Of a DNA stretch of 64,000 bases, positions 1-9,112 are shown piece after piece (positions within the stretch are counted from its first letter, which is position 1; each line of letters opens with the position of its first letter). The stretch is from Pseudescherichia sp031998825 (GTDB taxonomy: Bacteria > Pseudomonadota > Gammaproteobacteria > Enterobacterales > Enterobacteriaceae). The stretch covers positions 6,012 to 70,011 of the forward strand of contig NZ_DAMACX010000025.1 in assembly GCF_031998825.1 (NCBI RefSeq), read 5' to 3'. A program made the translations under genes and the position numbers. The notes under the pieces are model-generated. The model was given only the letters and a program-made list of their open reading frames with translations, did not search any database and was not told the DNA's origin.

Positions 1-230
1 GGCTACCAGTCCAGCAAGAAAAAACCGTTCAGAATACTGGCGCTAATAAAACCCGAGCGTCCCGCAAGGCCAAATCGCAGTCAACGGCTAAACCGGCCAA
101 ACGCACGCCGGTAAAAGCGGCAGAGCCGTTGCCGCCCAGGGTCGCGCAACCCGAGCTGGACAACTCCCTACCTACTGAAATTTACCAGCCGACAAAGACC
201 CGCCAGACAAGTCTGGAGCTTAAATCATGA
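1..230 (+). CDS. C-terminal part of an unidentified Lys/Ala/Pro-rich protein (5' end outside window)
   Basis: An open frame runs from base 3 to a TGA at 228-230 with no internal stop, giving 75 residues of a protein whose start lies upstream. The stretch is basic and low in complexity (many Lys, Ala, Pro, Thr) and ends in ...TSLELKS. Its stop overlaps the next start in an ATGA (227-230), so the two genes are probably translationally coupled in one operon. The composition suggests a flexible or nucleic-acid- or wall-associated tail, but no family is recognisable. It could also be a chance open frame; the ATGA coupling and consistent composition argue for a real gene. Confidence 0.55.
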   Translation, partial: LPVQQEKTVQNTGANKTRASRKAKSQSTAKPAKRTPVKAAEPLPPRVAQPELDNSLPTEIYQPTKTRQTSLELKS

Positions 231-1903
231 CGGAGCAGACGCTGGGAGATAGAGAGACGCAAGACGGGATCAAACGCTCCCCTCTTCCCGCGTGGCAAAA
301 CTGGATGGTGCTGGGTATTACCCTGACCTATCTCATTTGTGAGCTGGCGTTTAACTCTCGTCTGCTGGATCTGGTAGGCAGCATTTCAACGGCTGAAGAA
401 GTCCATAATATGGAGCGGTATGGCAGAACATTAACCGCCATCGCCGCGGCGCTGCTGGTGTTACAGTTTGCCCTCGTGGGCATCGCCAGGCTGAAGAAGA
501 AAAGCATTGCCTTCTCACCTAAAGCAAACGTAGGGGCGGTGCTTTGCCTCTGTCTGCTCACCGGCGCAGTAACGTGGCATGCCGTAGAGTGGTTTATTGA
601 ACGCCAGGTCTCTAACAGCACGGGTGAATTTCGTCAGATGTCGCTCCTGGCGCAGCTCTACCAGCAATCCCTGATTGATGGACACCAGACGCTGGAGGGC
701 ATTCCGCTCGATAGTCAAGGAGGCCAGATTCAGACCTGGACCAGTCCATCCGGAAAGGCCTTTCTGGCCATGCTGCCAATCCTGCTCAGCTCCGTTGACC
801 GCTATCATGCCCTGCTGAAAAGCGGTGCGGAACAGAACTTGCGCGACAGCATCAGCGCCAGAGAGGGCGGCGTGCTTGGCTTTTACAAAACCTGGCTCCT
901 GGCGCGGGAAGCGGTCCATAAACAGTACGTTGCCTACTATAACGATGAGATGGATCTCAGCCAGGCGACCCAGCGCGAACAGGAGAGATCCTGGCAACGC
1001 TATGAACGTTCCCTGCGCGCTAAGGGGTTGAGAAGCTGGAATGTCCCCCGACGCTACTATGCCAGCGTCCGGAATAACGTTCGCAGCCAGGGCGTCCCTG
1101 TTGCCAATAACTGGTCCCCGTCCGATCGTGCGGGTTTTGATGCGGCCGTCGCGAAAACGGTCAGACAGCGTTATCTCGCCCAGCGAACCGTTGTCTTCAA
1201 CGGCGTGACGATCCCCAAACGACTCGACTGGGGCGTCTTTTTCCGCCAGGACGTCGTACAAAAATCCCTCCGCGAAAAATTGCTGTTGCCGACAGGTACG
1301 CTTGTGCGTGAGGAGTATCCCTTAAGCGATGGGCTGAAGCTGTTTGCCCTTGAGCTTCAGACAGCCCATCTTAATGAGGCGGTGAAACAGCAGCTACCCA
1401 AGCTGCAAGCGTCGTTACGCAGCTACAGCATTGGCGGGGAGAATGAAAAGCAGGGAGAAGATGCCGCACGCGCGGTGATCGTGCCGCCTGTAGCATTGAT
1501 CTTCTCGCTGGCTGGCGCGCTTACCCATCTGGCAAAGCTGCTCTATTTAGTGCTCGTCCCCCTGACGGCCACGATGTTACGTAGAAAATCTTCGCGTCCC
1601 GTGCGCCTGATTAATCGCCATCCGCTGGTTTTCCCGGTGGCGTTAATTTCAGCCTTGCTGGTGATGTTTAGCTGTATGAATAACAGCATCACCGTCTCAC
1701 CGGCCTATCAGAATTTAAAAGACGCGCTGCAAGGGGCTGAAATTACGATTACCGATGAGCCTCTCTTTCTGCGCGGCGAGTCGTTATTACGCATTGTTCA
1801 CACAGTCAGCATAGGGCAGAGCTACAGCTATCCAATGAATCAATATCTGCGGGAAACCGTGCTGGGCGGATTCGATTTCGGCTATAGCACGCATGAGGAG
1901 TGA
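227..1903 (+). CDS. Unrecognised multi-span inner-membrane protein, 558 aa
   Basis: I do not recognise this protein. Hydrophobic segments at about residues 27-46, 68-88 and 102-122 are followed by a long hydrophilic region (about 125-415) and then further membrane segments at about 418-450 and 467-487. A short polar tail follows. This looks like an inner-membrane protein with a large extramembrane domain rich in Arg, Gln and Ser. The start ATG overlaps the stop of the upstream frame (ATGA). Its 3' end overlaps the convergent lipoprotein gene by 22 bp. Possible roles include envelope assembly or signalling, but nothing in the sequence fixes a function. Confidence 0.7.
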   Translation: MTEQTLGDRETQDGIKRSPLPAWQNWMVLGITLTYLICELAFNSRLLDLVGSISTAEEVHNMERYGRTLTAIAAALLVLQFALVGIARLKKKSIAFSPKANVGAVLCLCLLTGAVTWHAVEWFIERQVSNSTGEFRQMSLLAQLYQQSLIDGHQTLEGIPLDSQGGQIQTWTSPSGKAFLAMLPILLSSVDRYHALLKSGAEQNLRDSISAREGGVLGFYKTWLLAREAVHKQYVAYYNDEMDLSQATQREQERSWQRYERSLRAKGLRSWNVPRRYYASVRNNVRSQGVPVANNWSPSDRAGFDAAVAKTVRQRYLAQRTVVFNGVTIPKRLDWGVFFRQDVVQKSLREKLLLPTGTLVREEYPLSDGLKLFALELQTAHLNEAVKQQLPKLQASLRSYSIGGENEKQGEDAARAVIVPPVALIFSLAGALTHLAKLLYLVLVPLTATMLRRKSSRPVRLINRHPLVFPVALISALLVMFSCMNNSITVSPAYQNLKDALQGAEITITDEPLFLRGESLLRIVHTVSIGQSYSYPMNQYLRETVLGGFDFGYSTHEE

Positions 1904-2745
1904 TCCCCTGCCGGAGCCAATGCCTTCGTCAGTAGCTGGGGCCAGATTGCCGCCCAGTTCGATCCATGTTCCATGCCGCTGACAACATCAACCTGAACGC
2001 AGCGTCCCCCCACGGCCCGCTGAAAACGCAGGGCAACGGCGGGTGGAACAGTTTTATCTGCTCCCCCGCTGAAATGGATCTGCGGCAGCGTAGATAGCAC
2101 GGAGGCCCTGTCGATAGCGCTGACCGCGTCAGGCATTGCTGTGACGTGATGCAGCGCATTTACATATGCCACGTCGAGATTGCCTGCAACGGTACGCAGC
2201 GAGCGTACATCATTACGGCGGGCCGCCAGCAAAGCGGCAACATTGCCCCCACCAGAATACCCTATTAGCTCAAGCTGTACGCCTGGATAGCGCTGCACAA
2301 CCTGGCTGAGCGCATCATCCATCGCGTCAATAACAGCAGGTGAAAAACGATCGCTCGTCCACCAGTTTACGTTGCAGTCGGCTGGTAAAGGCGGCCCAAT
2401 GAACTGGCAGGGCCGGCCGAGATAGAGCACGTTTTCACTGCTATCAGCGGCGGCCAGCATCAGCCCCGTTGGATTATGCGGGGTTGGATCGTCTGATGCC
2501 TGCGTACGGCTCTTCCACGCAAAACCATCTCCCTCAATGTAGACGCGTAAGGTGTTAACCGGGGGTGCAATCCGACTCCACGTGGCAATTAAAAAGGGTT
2601 TGGTGTGTAAATTTTCTCTGAGCAGGCTTGCCCGTGCTGCTATTTCATTTGCCCCTATCCGCGGATCGCTAGACACGCACCCGGCTAATAAAAAAGATAA
2701 ATTAATCAATGCAGCTACCGCTAAGCCGTGGCGTTTTTTGTTCAT
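1882..2745 (-). CDS. Lipoprotein with alpha/beta-hydrolase fold
   Basis: The 287-aa product starts with a lipoprotein signal ending in the lipobox LLAGC, with the lipidated Cys at residue 23. Residue +2 is Val, which by the usual Lol rule predicts outer-membrane sorting. A serine-hydrolase triad is visible: GYSGGG (Ser164), GGADKTVPP (Asp231) and GMEHGSNW (His261). It is therefore probably an anchored esterase or lipase-like enzyme of unknown substrate. A longer frame begins at 2787, but the ATG at 2745 directly precedes the signal peptide and follows a purine-rich AGGGG. It is divergent from the autotransporter gene and its 3' end overlaps the membrane protein gene. Confidence 0.8.
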   Translation of the reverse strand: MNKKRHGLAVAALINLSFLLAGCVSSDPRIGANEIAARASLLRENLHTKPFLIATWSRIAPPVNTLRVYIEGDGFAWKSRTQASDDPTPHNPTGLMLAAADSSENVLYLGRPCQFIGPPLPADCNVNWWTSDRFSPAVIDAMDDALSQVVQRYPGVQLELIGYSGGGNVAALLAARRNDVRSLRTVAGNLDVAYVNALHHVTAMPDAVSAIDRASVLSTLPQIHFSGGADKTVPPAVALRFQRAVGGRCVQVDVVSGMEHGSNWAAIWPQLLTKALAPAGDHSSCVL

Positions 2746-2934
2746 CCCCTGACATTCCCTAACCCAAACCGCAATACCCACAAGCATCGTGAATTTATTT
2801 CATAAAGAAATAATTAAGCAAACCTTATTGTTTTTTGCAACGAAATGTATATTCTCCGCACAAATGGTATCGGATTAATCCGAAGTGGCTCTCGTCTGTT
2901 TTTTAACAACTATCGCAACATTGCAGTGGCAAAC

Positions 2935-5900
2935 ATGAAAAAGAAACGTCTTAGCCAGCTGATCTCTCTGCTGGTAGCTTCAACGGCGGCACAAGGCGTG
3001 CTGACGACTCACGCTTTCGCAACCTCTGATGTCATTATCGACACGCCATCGAATAATCTTCAGATCGATCACTCTGCTAATCTGGTTCACATCACCGACA
3101 CGGGTACGCTTACCGGTGCGCCAACTACGGCGTTAACCGTGAATCAGGACGTTACGGTTACTACCCTGACCAACGATGGCGTTATTAATGATTTCGTCGA
3201 TGATTTCTACTTTCCAGACAGCAATATTGTTCAGATCAATGGGACAGTAGGTGAATTCAGTAATACTGGAACTATTAAAAGCGTAAATCCGAATCACTAC
3301 GGCAGCATTGTCGCGGTAGGCCAATCAGGCGTTATGGACGCATTCACCAACAGCGGCACTATCCAAAGTTCGCCGGATAATTATAACTATGGTTATGATA
3401 ATACAGGCGCAGTGGATAACGAAGGGCATATCACTACGCTGACCAATACCGTGGACGGTACGATCACTGGCTATCGCGGCATCAATAACCAAGGCACCAT
3501 TGATACCCTGACCAACGCGGGCGTGATCTCCTCAGCCACCAATAACAGTGGTATGTACTACGGACAAAATGGGGCAATCTATAATCAGGGCACCATCGGC
3601 ACGCTGCATAACACTGGGACGATCCAGACAGGAAATACGGAAAATTATTACGGTGCGGGTATCTTCAACTATGGAACGATCAATACCCTCATCAATGATA
3701 ATAAAATCAGCGGTAACACCTTCGGCATACTTAACAGTGGCACTATAGATGCCATTGAAAATAATGGTGAAATCACCTCAAAAGAGTATGGCGTCTATTT
3801 TGAAAGCTTTAATAGCAACCAGAATAACGGCGTCAGCAAGATCGTTAACAACGGCGATATCGCTAGCGGTGATATTGGCCTTTATCTCTCCAGCTACAAT
3901 AACCAGCTCTCGCAAATTGATATCGTTAATAACGGGACGTTGAGCGGGGATCGTTTCGCCTTTGCTATGGATAGCTGGGATAATGCAAGCAGCGCTGACG
4001 TTACGCTGAACAATGCCGGGGTAATCAAGGGCGATATTTACTTCAGCGGCACTAAGCCATTGACGATTAACGGCGGAACGACAACGCAGGGCACCTTAAC
4101 CGGTCTCAATGGCGTCGGCAATATCAGCAATTATGGTTCGGGCATCGTGTTTGGCACAGGCTCACTGCTGCTAAACGATCATATCTACACAGCCGACACC
4201 GTGCTCAACCGCGAAGCCTCGTTGCAGGTGAACAACAATATCACCATCTCCGGTAACTACCATCAGAATGCCGCCGCTACGTTGATCTCCGGTATCGCCG
4301 ATCTCGACACGTTAGGCAATGAGATTACTGCTGATACGGGTTATGGCCGTCTGAACGTGACGGGCAATGCTACTATCGATGCCAACTCCAGCGTTAAGCT
4401 ACTGCGTACCGGCAGCACCTACAGTTTTGCTGAAGGTCAGCGCTATGTGGTGATCAATGCTGCCGGTGCAGAAACTAACTACAACGCGGATAAGCTGAGC
4501 TACCAGGCGATCGGCTATGACGGTGTGGTAACCGGTTCGGTCTATGAGGATGGTGCCAGCAAGGCGCTGGTATTAACCGTTGGCGCAGAGCCTGTCGTCA
4601 CTCCGCCAGTGGTAGAAGAGCCGGAAGTCACTCCGCCTGTGGTTACGCCGCCGGTAGTCACAGAGCCGGAAGTTACTCCACCCGTGGTCACGCCGCCGGT
4701 AGTCACTGAGCCGGAAGTCACTCCGCCAGTGGTCACGCCGCCGGTAGTCACTGAGCCGGAAATCACGCCGCCGGTAGTGACCGAGCCGGAAGTTATCCCT
4801 CCGGTAGTTATCCCGCCGGTTGTGGCAGAGCCAACGCCATCTGAGCTAGCTGCGCCTACGCAGCCGACCAGGCATGGCCCGGCGACCATTCAGAGCGCCA
4901 CTGCGGCACTGGGCGGTTTGGGTAACTACTCAGGTATCTCTTCTCCGGCACTGCTGGAGCTTTACAACGCCTCGCTGGCCATTGAAGGCACTCAGGAAGC
5001 TAACCGCGTAGGCGAGCGCCTGTCGCCAGGTCAGAACATCAATGCCAGCTCCGCAACGACCGTAGCGACCTCTACCGCGCAGGCGGTGGTCGGTGCCCAC
5101 ATTGATGCAGTACGTAACCCATCCGCCTCCGGTAACAGCGGCGTTGCCACCGGTGACGATTACGCCAGCAACTGGATCGTCTGGGGCCAACCGTTTGGCG
5201 GTTACGCCCGCCAGGAGAGCACCGATGACGTTAGCGGTTACTCTGCTAAATTTGGCGGTCTGATCCTCGGTGCTGACCGTGCGCTGGGTGACGACTGGCG
5301 TCTGGGTGCGGCGGTGAACTACAGCAACACCTCGGTACACGGTAAAGACAATCTGTCCGGCAACACCTCTACCGCTGACAACTACGGCGTGATTGGTTAT
5401 GCAGGCTACACCGGTGAACCGTGGTATCTGAACCTCTCCGCTGGCGTTAACCGCCAGAACTACAGCTCCGTTCGTCGGGCTGACTTCACTGGCTTCTCCG
5501 GCGCGGCTAATGGCAAGTTCAACGGGCAATCTATCACGCTGCAAACAGAGTTTGGCTACCCGCTAACGCTGCCAGCCGATATGGTTCTGACCCCGCTTGC
5601 CAGCCTGACGTATGGTTATCAGCACGTTGATGGCTACAAAGAGACCGGCGGCAACGGCATGGCGCTGGATGTCAGCAGCCTTCATTCGCAGTCTGTAGTA
5701 AGTGATATTGGCGCGCGGATTGAGAAAACCTTCGCAACGGGTCTGGGCAACCTGACGCCGTTTGCTCAGGTCTCCTGGATCCATCAGTACGATGACCGTC
5801 AGGTTAGCAGCCGCGCCTCCTACGCCGCCGATACCATTGGTGAAACCAGCTTTATCACCAAAGGCGCATCGCCAGTGGAAGATATGGCAGGCCTGGCCAT

Positions 5901-6015
5901 CGGCAGCACGCTGTATGATGCGAATGAGCTGAGCTTCGACGCACGCTACGATCTGCAGGCGGGTGACCGCTATCAGGCGCACACCTTCAGCCTGCGTTTA
6001 CGCAAGACGTTCTAA
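2935..6015 (+). CDS. Type V autotransporter with repeat-rich passenger and proline-rich linker
   Basis: With the start at 2935 (MKKKRLSQL...) the protein has 1026 aa and a normal Sec signal peptide cut near HAFA-TSD. An ATG at 2845 would add 30 residues that do not resemble an extended autotransporter signal. The passenger (about residues 30-540) contains at least ten irregular rungs of the form T/L-x-N-x-G-x-I-x-S, typical of a right-handed beta-helix. A linker (about 562-640) repeats EPEVTPPVVTPPVVT. The last ~280 residues form an autotransporter beta-barrel (PF03797 type) ending in ...SLRLRKTF with the terminal Phe recognised by BAM. No protease triad was seen, so an adhesin or biofilm role is the best inference. 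Confidence 0.88.
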   Translation: MKKKRLSQLISLLVASTAAQGVLTTHAFATSDVIIDTPSNNLQIDHSANLVHITDTGTLTGAPTTALTVNQDVTVTTLTNDGVINDFVDDFYFPDSNIVQINGTVGEFSNTGTIKSVNPNHYGSIVAVGQSGVMDAFTNSGTIQSSPDNYNYGYDNTGAVDNEGHITTLTNTVDGTITGYRGINNQGTIDTLTNAGVISSATNNSGMYYGQNGAIYNQGTIGTLHNTGTIQTGNTENYYGAGIFNYGTINTLINDNKISGNTFGILNSGTIDAIENNGEITSKEYGVYFESFNSNQNNGVSKIVNNGDIASGDIGLYLSSYNNQLSQIDIVNNGTLSGDRFAFAMDSWDNASSADVTLNNAGVIKGDIYFSGTKPLTINGGTTTQGTLTGLNGVGNISNYGSGIVFGTGSLLLNDHIYTADTVLNREASLQVNNNITISGNYHQNAAATLISGIADLDTLGNEITADTGYGRLNVTGNATIDANSSVKLLRTGSTYSFAEGQRYVVINAAGAETNYNADKLSYQAIGYDGVVTGSVYEDGASKALVLTVGAEPVVTPPVVEEPEVTPPVVTPPVVTEPEVTPPVVTPPVVTEPEVTPPVVTPPVVTEPEITPPVVTEPEVIPPVVIPPVVAEPTPSELAAPTQPTRHGPATIQSATAALGGLGNYSGISSPALLELYNASLAIEGTQEANRVGERLSPGQNINASSATTVATSTAQAVVGAHIDAVRNPSASGNSGVATGDDYASNWIVWGQPFGGYARQESTDDVSGYSAKFGGLILGADRALGDDWRLGAAVNYSNTSVHGKDNLSGNTSTADNYGVIGYAGYTGEPWYLNLSAGVNRQNYSSVRRADFTGFSGAANGKFNGQSITLQTEFGYPLTLPADMVLTPLASLTYGYQHVDGYKETGGNGMALDVSSLHSQSVVSDIGARIEKTFATGLGNLTPFAQVSWIHQYDDRQVSSRASYAADTIGETSFITKGASPVEDMAGLAIGSTLYDANELSFDARYDLQAGDRYQAHTFSLRLRKTF
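4618..4827 (+). repeat. 45-bp tandem repeats encoding the Pro/Val/Thr linker of the autotransporter
   Basis: Three full 45-bp units (4618-4662, 4663-4707, 4708-4752), a 30-bp shortened unit (4753-4782) and a diverged 45-bp unit (4783-4827) encode 15-residue repeats of the EPEVTPPVVTPPVVT type. All units keep the reading frame, so gain or loss of units would change linker length without breaking the protein. Confidence 0.93.
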
Positions 6016-6034
6016 GCCTGGCTGATGTTTAAGA

Positions 6035-6058
6035 ACCCGCTCTCGTGGCGGGTTTTTG
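6035..6058 (+). terminator. Rho-independent terminator after the autotransporter gene
   Basis: ACCCGC (6035-6040) pairs with GCGGGT (6048-6053) and is followed by a T run. It lies 20 bp after the stop codon. Confidence 0.8.
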
Positions 6059-6147
6059 CTTTGTGCCTGACCGCACCTGTAGCCAGACGCTCTAAAATGC
6101 CGCACCATGCACTATAATTCGGCAACTCTTCACCCGACTGGCGGCCT

Positions 6148-7104
6148 ATGACTACGCAACTGCTTACCCGACACTGGCGTACTCCCGGCGCGGTGATGCT
6201 CCTGCTCATCGCGCTCTTTGCCCTCTTCACCCTGCACAGCCACTGGGGGGCGTTTATTCAGTGGTGCCTGAGCGCGCAGATCACCCTGCACCGCTATCTG
6301 GTGATGTACCTGTTGCAGCTTAATAACCACCAGTACAGCGGCGGCCTCTGGCTGCTGACCGGCGCGTTTCTCTACGGTGTGCTGCACGCTATCGGGCCGG
6401 GCCATGGCAAGTTTATCGTCGCCACCTATCTCAGCACCAACCAGGAGAGCCAGCTGGCCACCCGCGTGGTGCCATTTCTGGGCAGCCTGATGCAGGGCGT
6501 CAGCGCCATCCTGTTCGTCTTTATTCTGGCAGTTGGCTTTAACCTGGCGGCGGGCGACCTGAGCGAAAGCCGCTGGTACGTTGAGAAGATTAGCGCTCTG
6601 ATGATTGGCGGCTTCGGCGCCTACGTCATCTACCGAGCGCTAAAGAGCTTCAGACCACGCAGGCTACGTATCGCCTCCCTGACGCCGGTCGGGCATCAGC
6701 ACGCGCCGGACTGCGGATGCGGTCATCATGGCGTAGGCGCAGCGACGCAAGGCGACTGGAAGACGCGGCTAGGGGTGATTCTGGCGATCGGCGCGCGCCC
6801 GTGCAGCGGGGCGATTATGATCCTGCTCTTCTCCAACGCGCTGGGGATTGTCAGCTGGGGGATCGCCGCCGTCATGACCATGTCACTGGGTACGGCGCTG
6901 TCGATTATGGGCCTCTCGCTGGCGGTGCGCTATGCCCGCAGACGCACGGCAGCGCTGTTTGGCAGCGAGGCGCAACGTCTGGCGTGGGTGGTTCCTGGCT
7001 TAAAAGTGGCTGGCGGCGTGGCGTTAATTCTGTTTGCTACCGTGCTGTTCTTAACCGTGATCCCAGTGAGTGCCAACGGGGATTACATCGCGGCGGGCTG
7101 CTGA
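6148..7104 (+). CDS. NicO-family nickel/cobalt exporter
   Basis: This 318-aa membrane protein carries the NicO/RcnA-family signature HAIGPGHGK at residues 80-88, the metal-path motif in the second membrane segment. It also has a Cys/His-rich cytoplasmic loop (HQHAPDCGCGHH, about 183-194) and the conserved second half (GARPCSGA). It should move Ni2+ or Co2+ out of the cytoplasm across the inner membrane. Relatives are often paired with a DUF1007 periplasmic protein gene, which is absent here. A TATAAT at 6113-6118 could be the -10 element of its own promoter. The RBS is weak. Its 3' side faces proP across a bidirectional terminator. Confidence 0.82.
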   Translation: MTTQLLTRHWRTPGAVMLLLIALFALFTLHSHWGAFIQWCLSAQITLHRYLVMYLLQLNNHQYSGGLWLLTGAFLYGVLHAIGPGHGKFIVATYLSTNQESQLATRVVPFLGSLMQGVSAILFVFILAVGFNLAAGDLSESRWYVEKISALMIGGFGAYVIYRALKSFRPRRLRIASLTPVGHQHAPDCGCGHHGVGAATQGDWKTRLGVILAIGARPCSGAIMILLFSNALGIVSWGIAAVMTMSLGTALSIMGLSLAVRYARRRTAALFGSEAQRLAWVVPGLKVAGGVALILFATVLFLTVIPVSANGDYIAAGC

Positions 7105-7114
7105 CTCCATGCAA

Positions 7115-7143
7115 TAAAAAAGCGGGCCGAGGCCCGCTTTTTG
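7115..7143. terminator. Bidirectional terminator between the NicO gene and proP
   Basis: AGCGGGCC (7121-7128) pairs with GGCCCGCT (7131-7138) across a 2-nt loop, with an A run before and a T run after. It can serve both convergent genes. Confidence 0.9.
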
Positions 7144-7157
7144 CTGAGTATTGAAAC

Positions 7158-8660
7158 TTACTCGTTGATCTTCGGATGCTGATCGACCAGGCGCGAACGC
7201 TTCTTCTGCAGCTCCGCGATCTCCTCGTCGATATCCTCGATTTTCTGCTCAATGTTGTCGTGATGCTCCTGCAGGATCTCACGTGCTTCCTGCATATCCG
7301 ATGCCGCAGGGGTCGCGCCGCGCAGCGGACGGTTAGCTGTCTCCTTCATCGTGATACCGGTGATCAGACCAATCACTGCCACCACCATCAGGTAGTAGGC
7401 TGGCATCATCAGGTTCTGCGTGCTCTCTACCAGCCAGGCCGCCAGGGTCGGCGTCAGACCTGCAATCAGAATCGAGATGTTGAAGGCGCTGGCCAGGGCG
7501 CTAAAGCGCAGATGCGTCGGGAACATCGCTGGCAGCGTGGACGCCATCACCCCGGTAAAGCAGTTCAGGATCACCGCCAGCATCAGCAGACCGGCAAAAA
7601 TCAGGCCGATGATGTCGCTGTTAATCATAATGAATGCCGGGATCGCCAGGAAGAACAGCGCGGTACTGCCCAGGATAACGAACGGACGACGGCCAAAGCG
7701 GTCGCTTAACAGCCCCATAATCGGCTGGACGAACAGCATCCCGATCATGATGGCGATAATAATCAACACGCCGTGATCTTCCGAGTAGTGCAGGTTATGC
7801 GACAGGTAGCTCGGCATGTAGGTCAGCAGCATGTAGTAGGTCACGTTGGTGGAGATCACCAGACCGATACAGGCCAGCAGGCTGCGCCAGTGCTTGGTCG
7901 CAATCTCTTTAAACGAGACCTTAGGTCCATCCTGTAGCCCTTCGCGATCGCCCTGCTCCAGCTTATCTACATGTTGCTGGAATGCAGGTGTCTCCTCCAG
8001 AGCGTGACGCAGGTAGAGGCCAATCAGCCCCAGCGGCAGCGCCAGGAAGAACGGAATACGCCAGCCCCAGTCGAGGAAGTTCTCTTCGCCGACGACGGTA
8101 GAGAGCAGAACCACCACGCCTGCGCCGAGAACAAAACCGGCAATGGAGCCGAAGTCGAGCCAGCTGCCCATAAAGCCGCGCTTGCGGTCCGGAGAGTATT
8201 CAGCAACGAATATCGATGCACCGGTGTACTCACCGCCCACCGAGAAGCCCTGTGCCATCTTACAGATCAGCAGCAGGATAGGTGCCCAGATACCGATGCT
8301 GGCATAAGAGGGGATCAGACCGATACAGAAGGTACTGATCGACATAATCACAATGGTGATGGCGAGGATCTTCTGGCGGCCATACTTATCGCCCAGCATA
8401 CCGAAGAACAGCCCGCCGAGCGGACGAATAAGGAAGGGAACCGAGAACGTACCCAGAGCCGCAATCATCTGCACGCTAGGGTCTGCATCCGGGAAGAAAA
8501 CCTTACCGAGCGCGTAAGCCACAAAGCCATACACACCAAAATCAAACCACTCCATCGCATTACCCAGCGATGCGGCGGTAATAGCCTTACGCAGCTTGCC
8601 ATCATCAATAATGGTGACGTCACGCAGTGTAATAGGCTTAACTTTTTTCCTTTTAAGCAT
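7158..8660 (-). CDS. proP: Proline/glycine betaine:H+ symporter ProP
   Basis: The 500-aa product matches E. coli ProP in length and throughout its sequence: an N-terminal cytoplasmic stretch, 12 membrane segments of the major facilitator fold with DKYGRQK and DRFGRR loop motifs, and a C-terminal heptad-rich segment (about 455-500, ...EQKIEDIDEEIAELQKKR) that forms the antiparallel coiled coil used in osmosensing. It imports proline, betaine and ectoine when osmolality rises. The start is supported by AGAGGAT in the leader. Expression in E. coli comes from P1 (CRP-controlled) and P2 (RpoS/Fis); a CRP site is conserved at the P1 position here. Confidence 0.97.
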   Translation of the reverse strand: MLKRKKVKPITLRDVTIIDDGKLRKAITAASLGNAMEWFDFGVYGFVAYALGKVFFPDADPSVQMIAALGTFSVPFLIRPLGGLFFGMLGDKYGRQKILAITIVIMSISTFCIGLIPSYASIGIWAPILLLICKMAQGFSVGGEYTGASIFVAEYSPDRKRGFMGSWLDFGSIAGFVLGAGVVVLLSTVVGEENFLDWGWRIPFFLALPLGLIGLYLRHALEETPAFQQHVDKLEQGDREGLQDGPKVSFKEIATKHWRSLLACIGLVISTNVTYYMLLTYMPSYLSHNLHYSEDHGVLIIIAIMIGMLFVQPIMGLLSDRFGRRPFVILGSTALFFLAIPAFIMINSDIIGLIFAGLLMLAVILNCFTGVMASTLPAMFPTHLRFSALASAFNISILIAGLTPTLAAWLVESTQNLMMPAYYLMVVAVIGLITGITMKETANRPLRGATPAASDMQEAREILQEHHDNIEQKIEDIDEEIAELQKKRSRLVDQHPKINE

Positions 8661-8866
8661 CTTTATCCTCTTTTGACTTGCGCCCTTAATCGCTTGGCCA
8701 GGAAGGCATACGCCTCTATGGTGATGCTAAACGTTCAGAATGCCGTAGCATCCCTCTTCAAGAGTAGCAGGTTTAGATATTCATCCTGGTTAAAGCCTGT
8801 ACAACTAAACCTGTTTACGCCTGATTGGGCAGTTAACGAGCTATTAACATTAACAGGGTTTAAAAA

Positions 8867-8882
8867 TGTGATCAACTTCACA
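8867..8882 (-). promoter_or_regulatory. CRP site at the proP P1 promoter
   Basis: TGTGATCAACTTCACA is a full match to TGTGA-N6-TCACA. Its centre is about 214 bp upstream of the proP start. In E. coli the P1 start site lies about 180 bp upstream of proP and CRP sits near -34.5, so the spacing agrees. Confidence 0.8.
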
Positions 8883-9112
8883 CAAAGTGTGCGGTTACTC
8901 TATTTCCGCTGCGTTCGAAATCGGAGCGAGGTTAACAGGAAAGCAGCGGCTATAAATATAAAATAAGGCTACGCATACGTTTTTCATCAATAACTCCGCT
9001 AATTATTTCATCGCTAGCGATTTTAAAACTGTATTTTTTACAAGGTGTTTACACTCATTTTTCCTCGCCAACGCTTTAGAAATCTTTACGCGAAATATGT
9101 GACGAAGATAAC

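Noticed and set aside
515..1261. Long minus-strand open frame opposite the membrane protein gene
   Set aside because: It is the antisense shadow of the plus-strand gene, has no RBS and no recognisable family.
4618..4827. Could the tandem repeats be a CRISPR array?
   Set aside because: Units are contiguous 45-bp coding repeats without spacers and read as a Pro-rich linker.
4542..4889. Low-complexity minus-strand frame (Gly/Thr/Val repeats)
   Set aside because: Reverse reading of the autotransporter linker repeats.
7971..8966. 331-codon plus-strand frame over the proP 5' half and its promoter
   Set aside because: It runs antisense to proP and through the control region; no homology.
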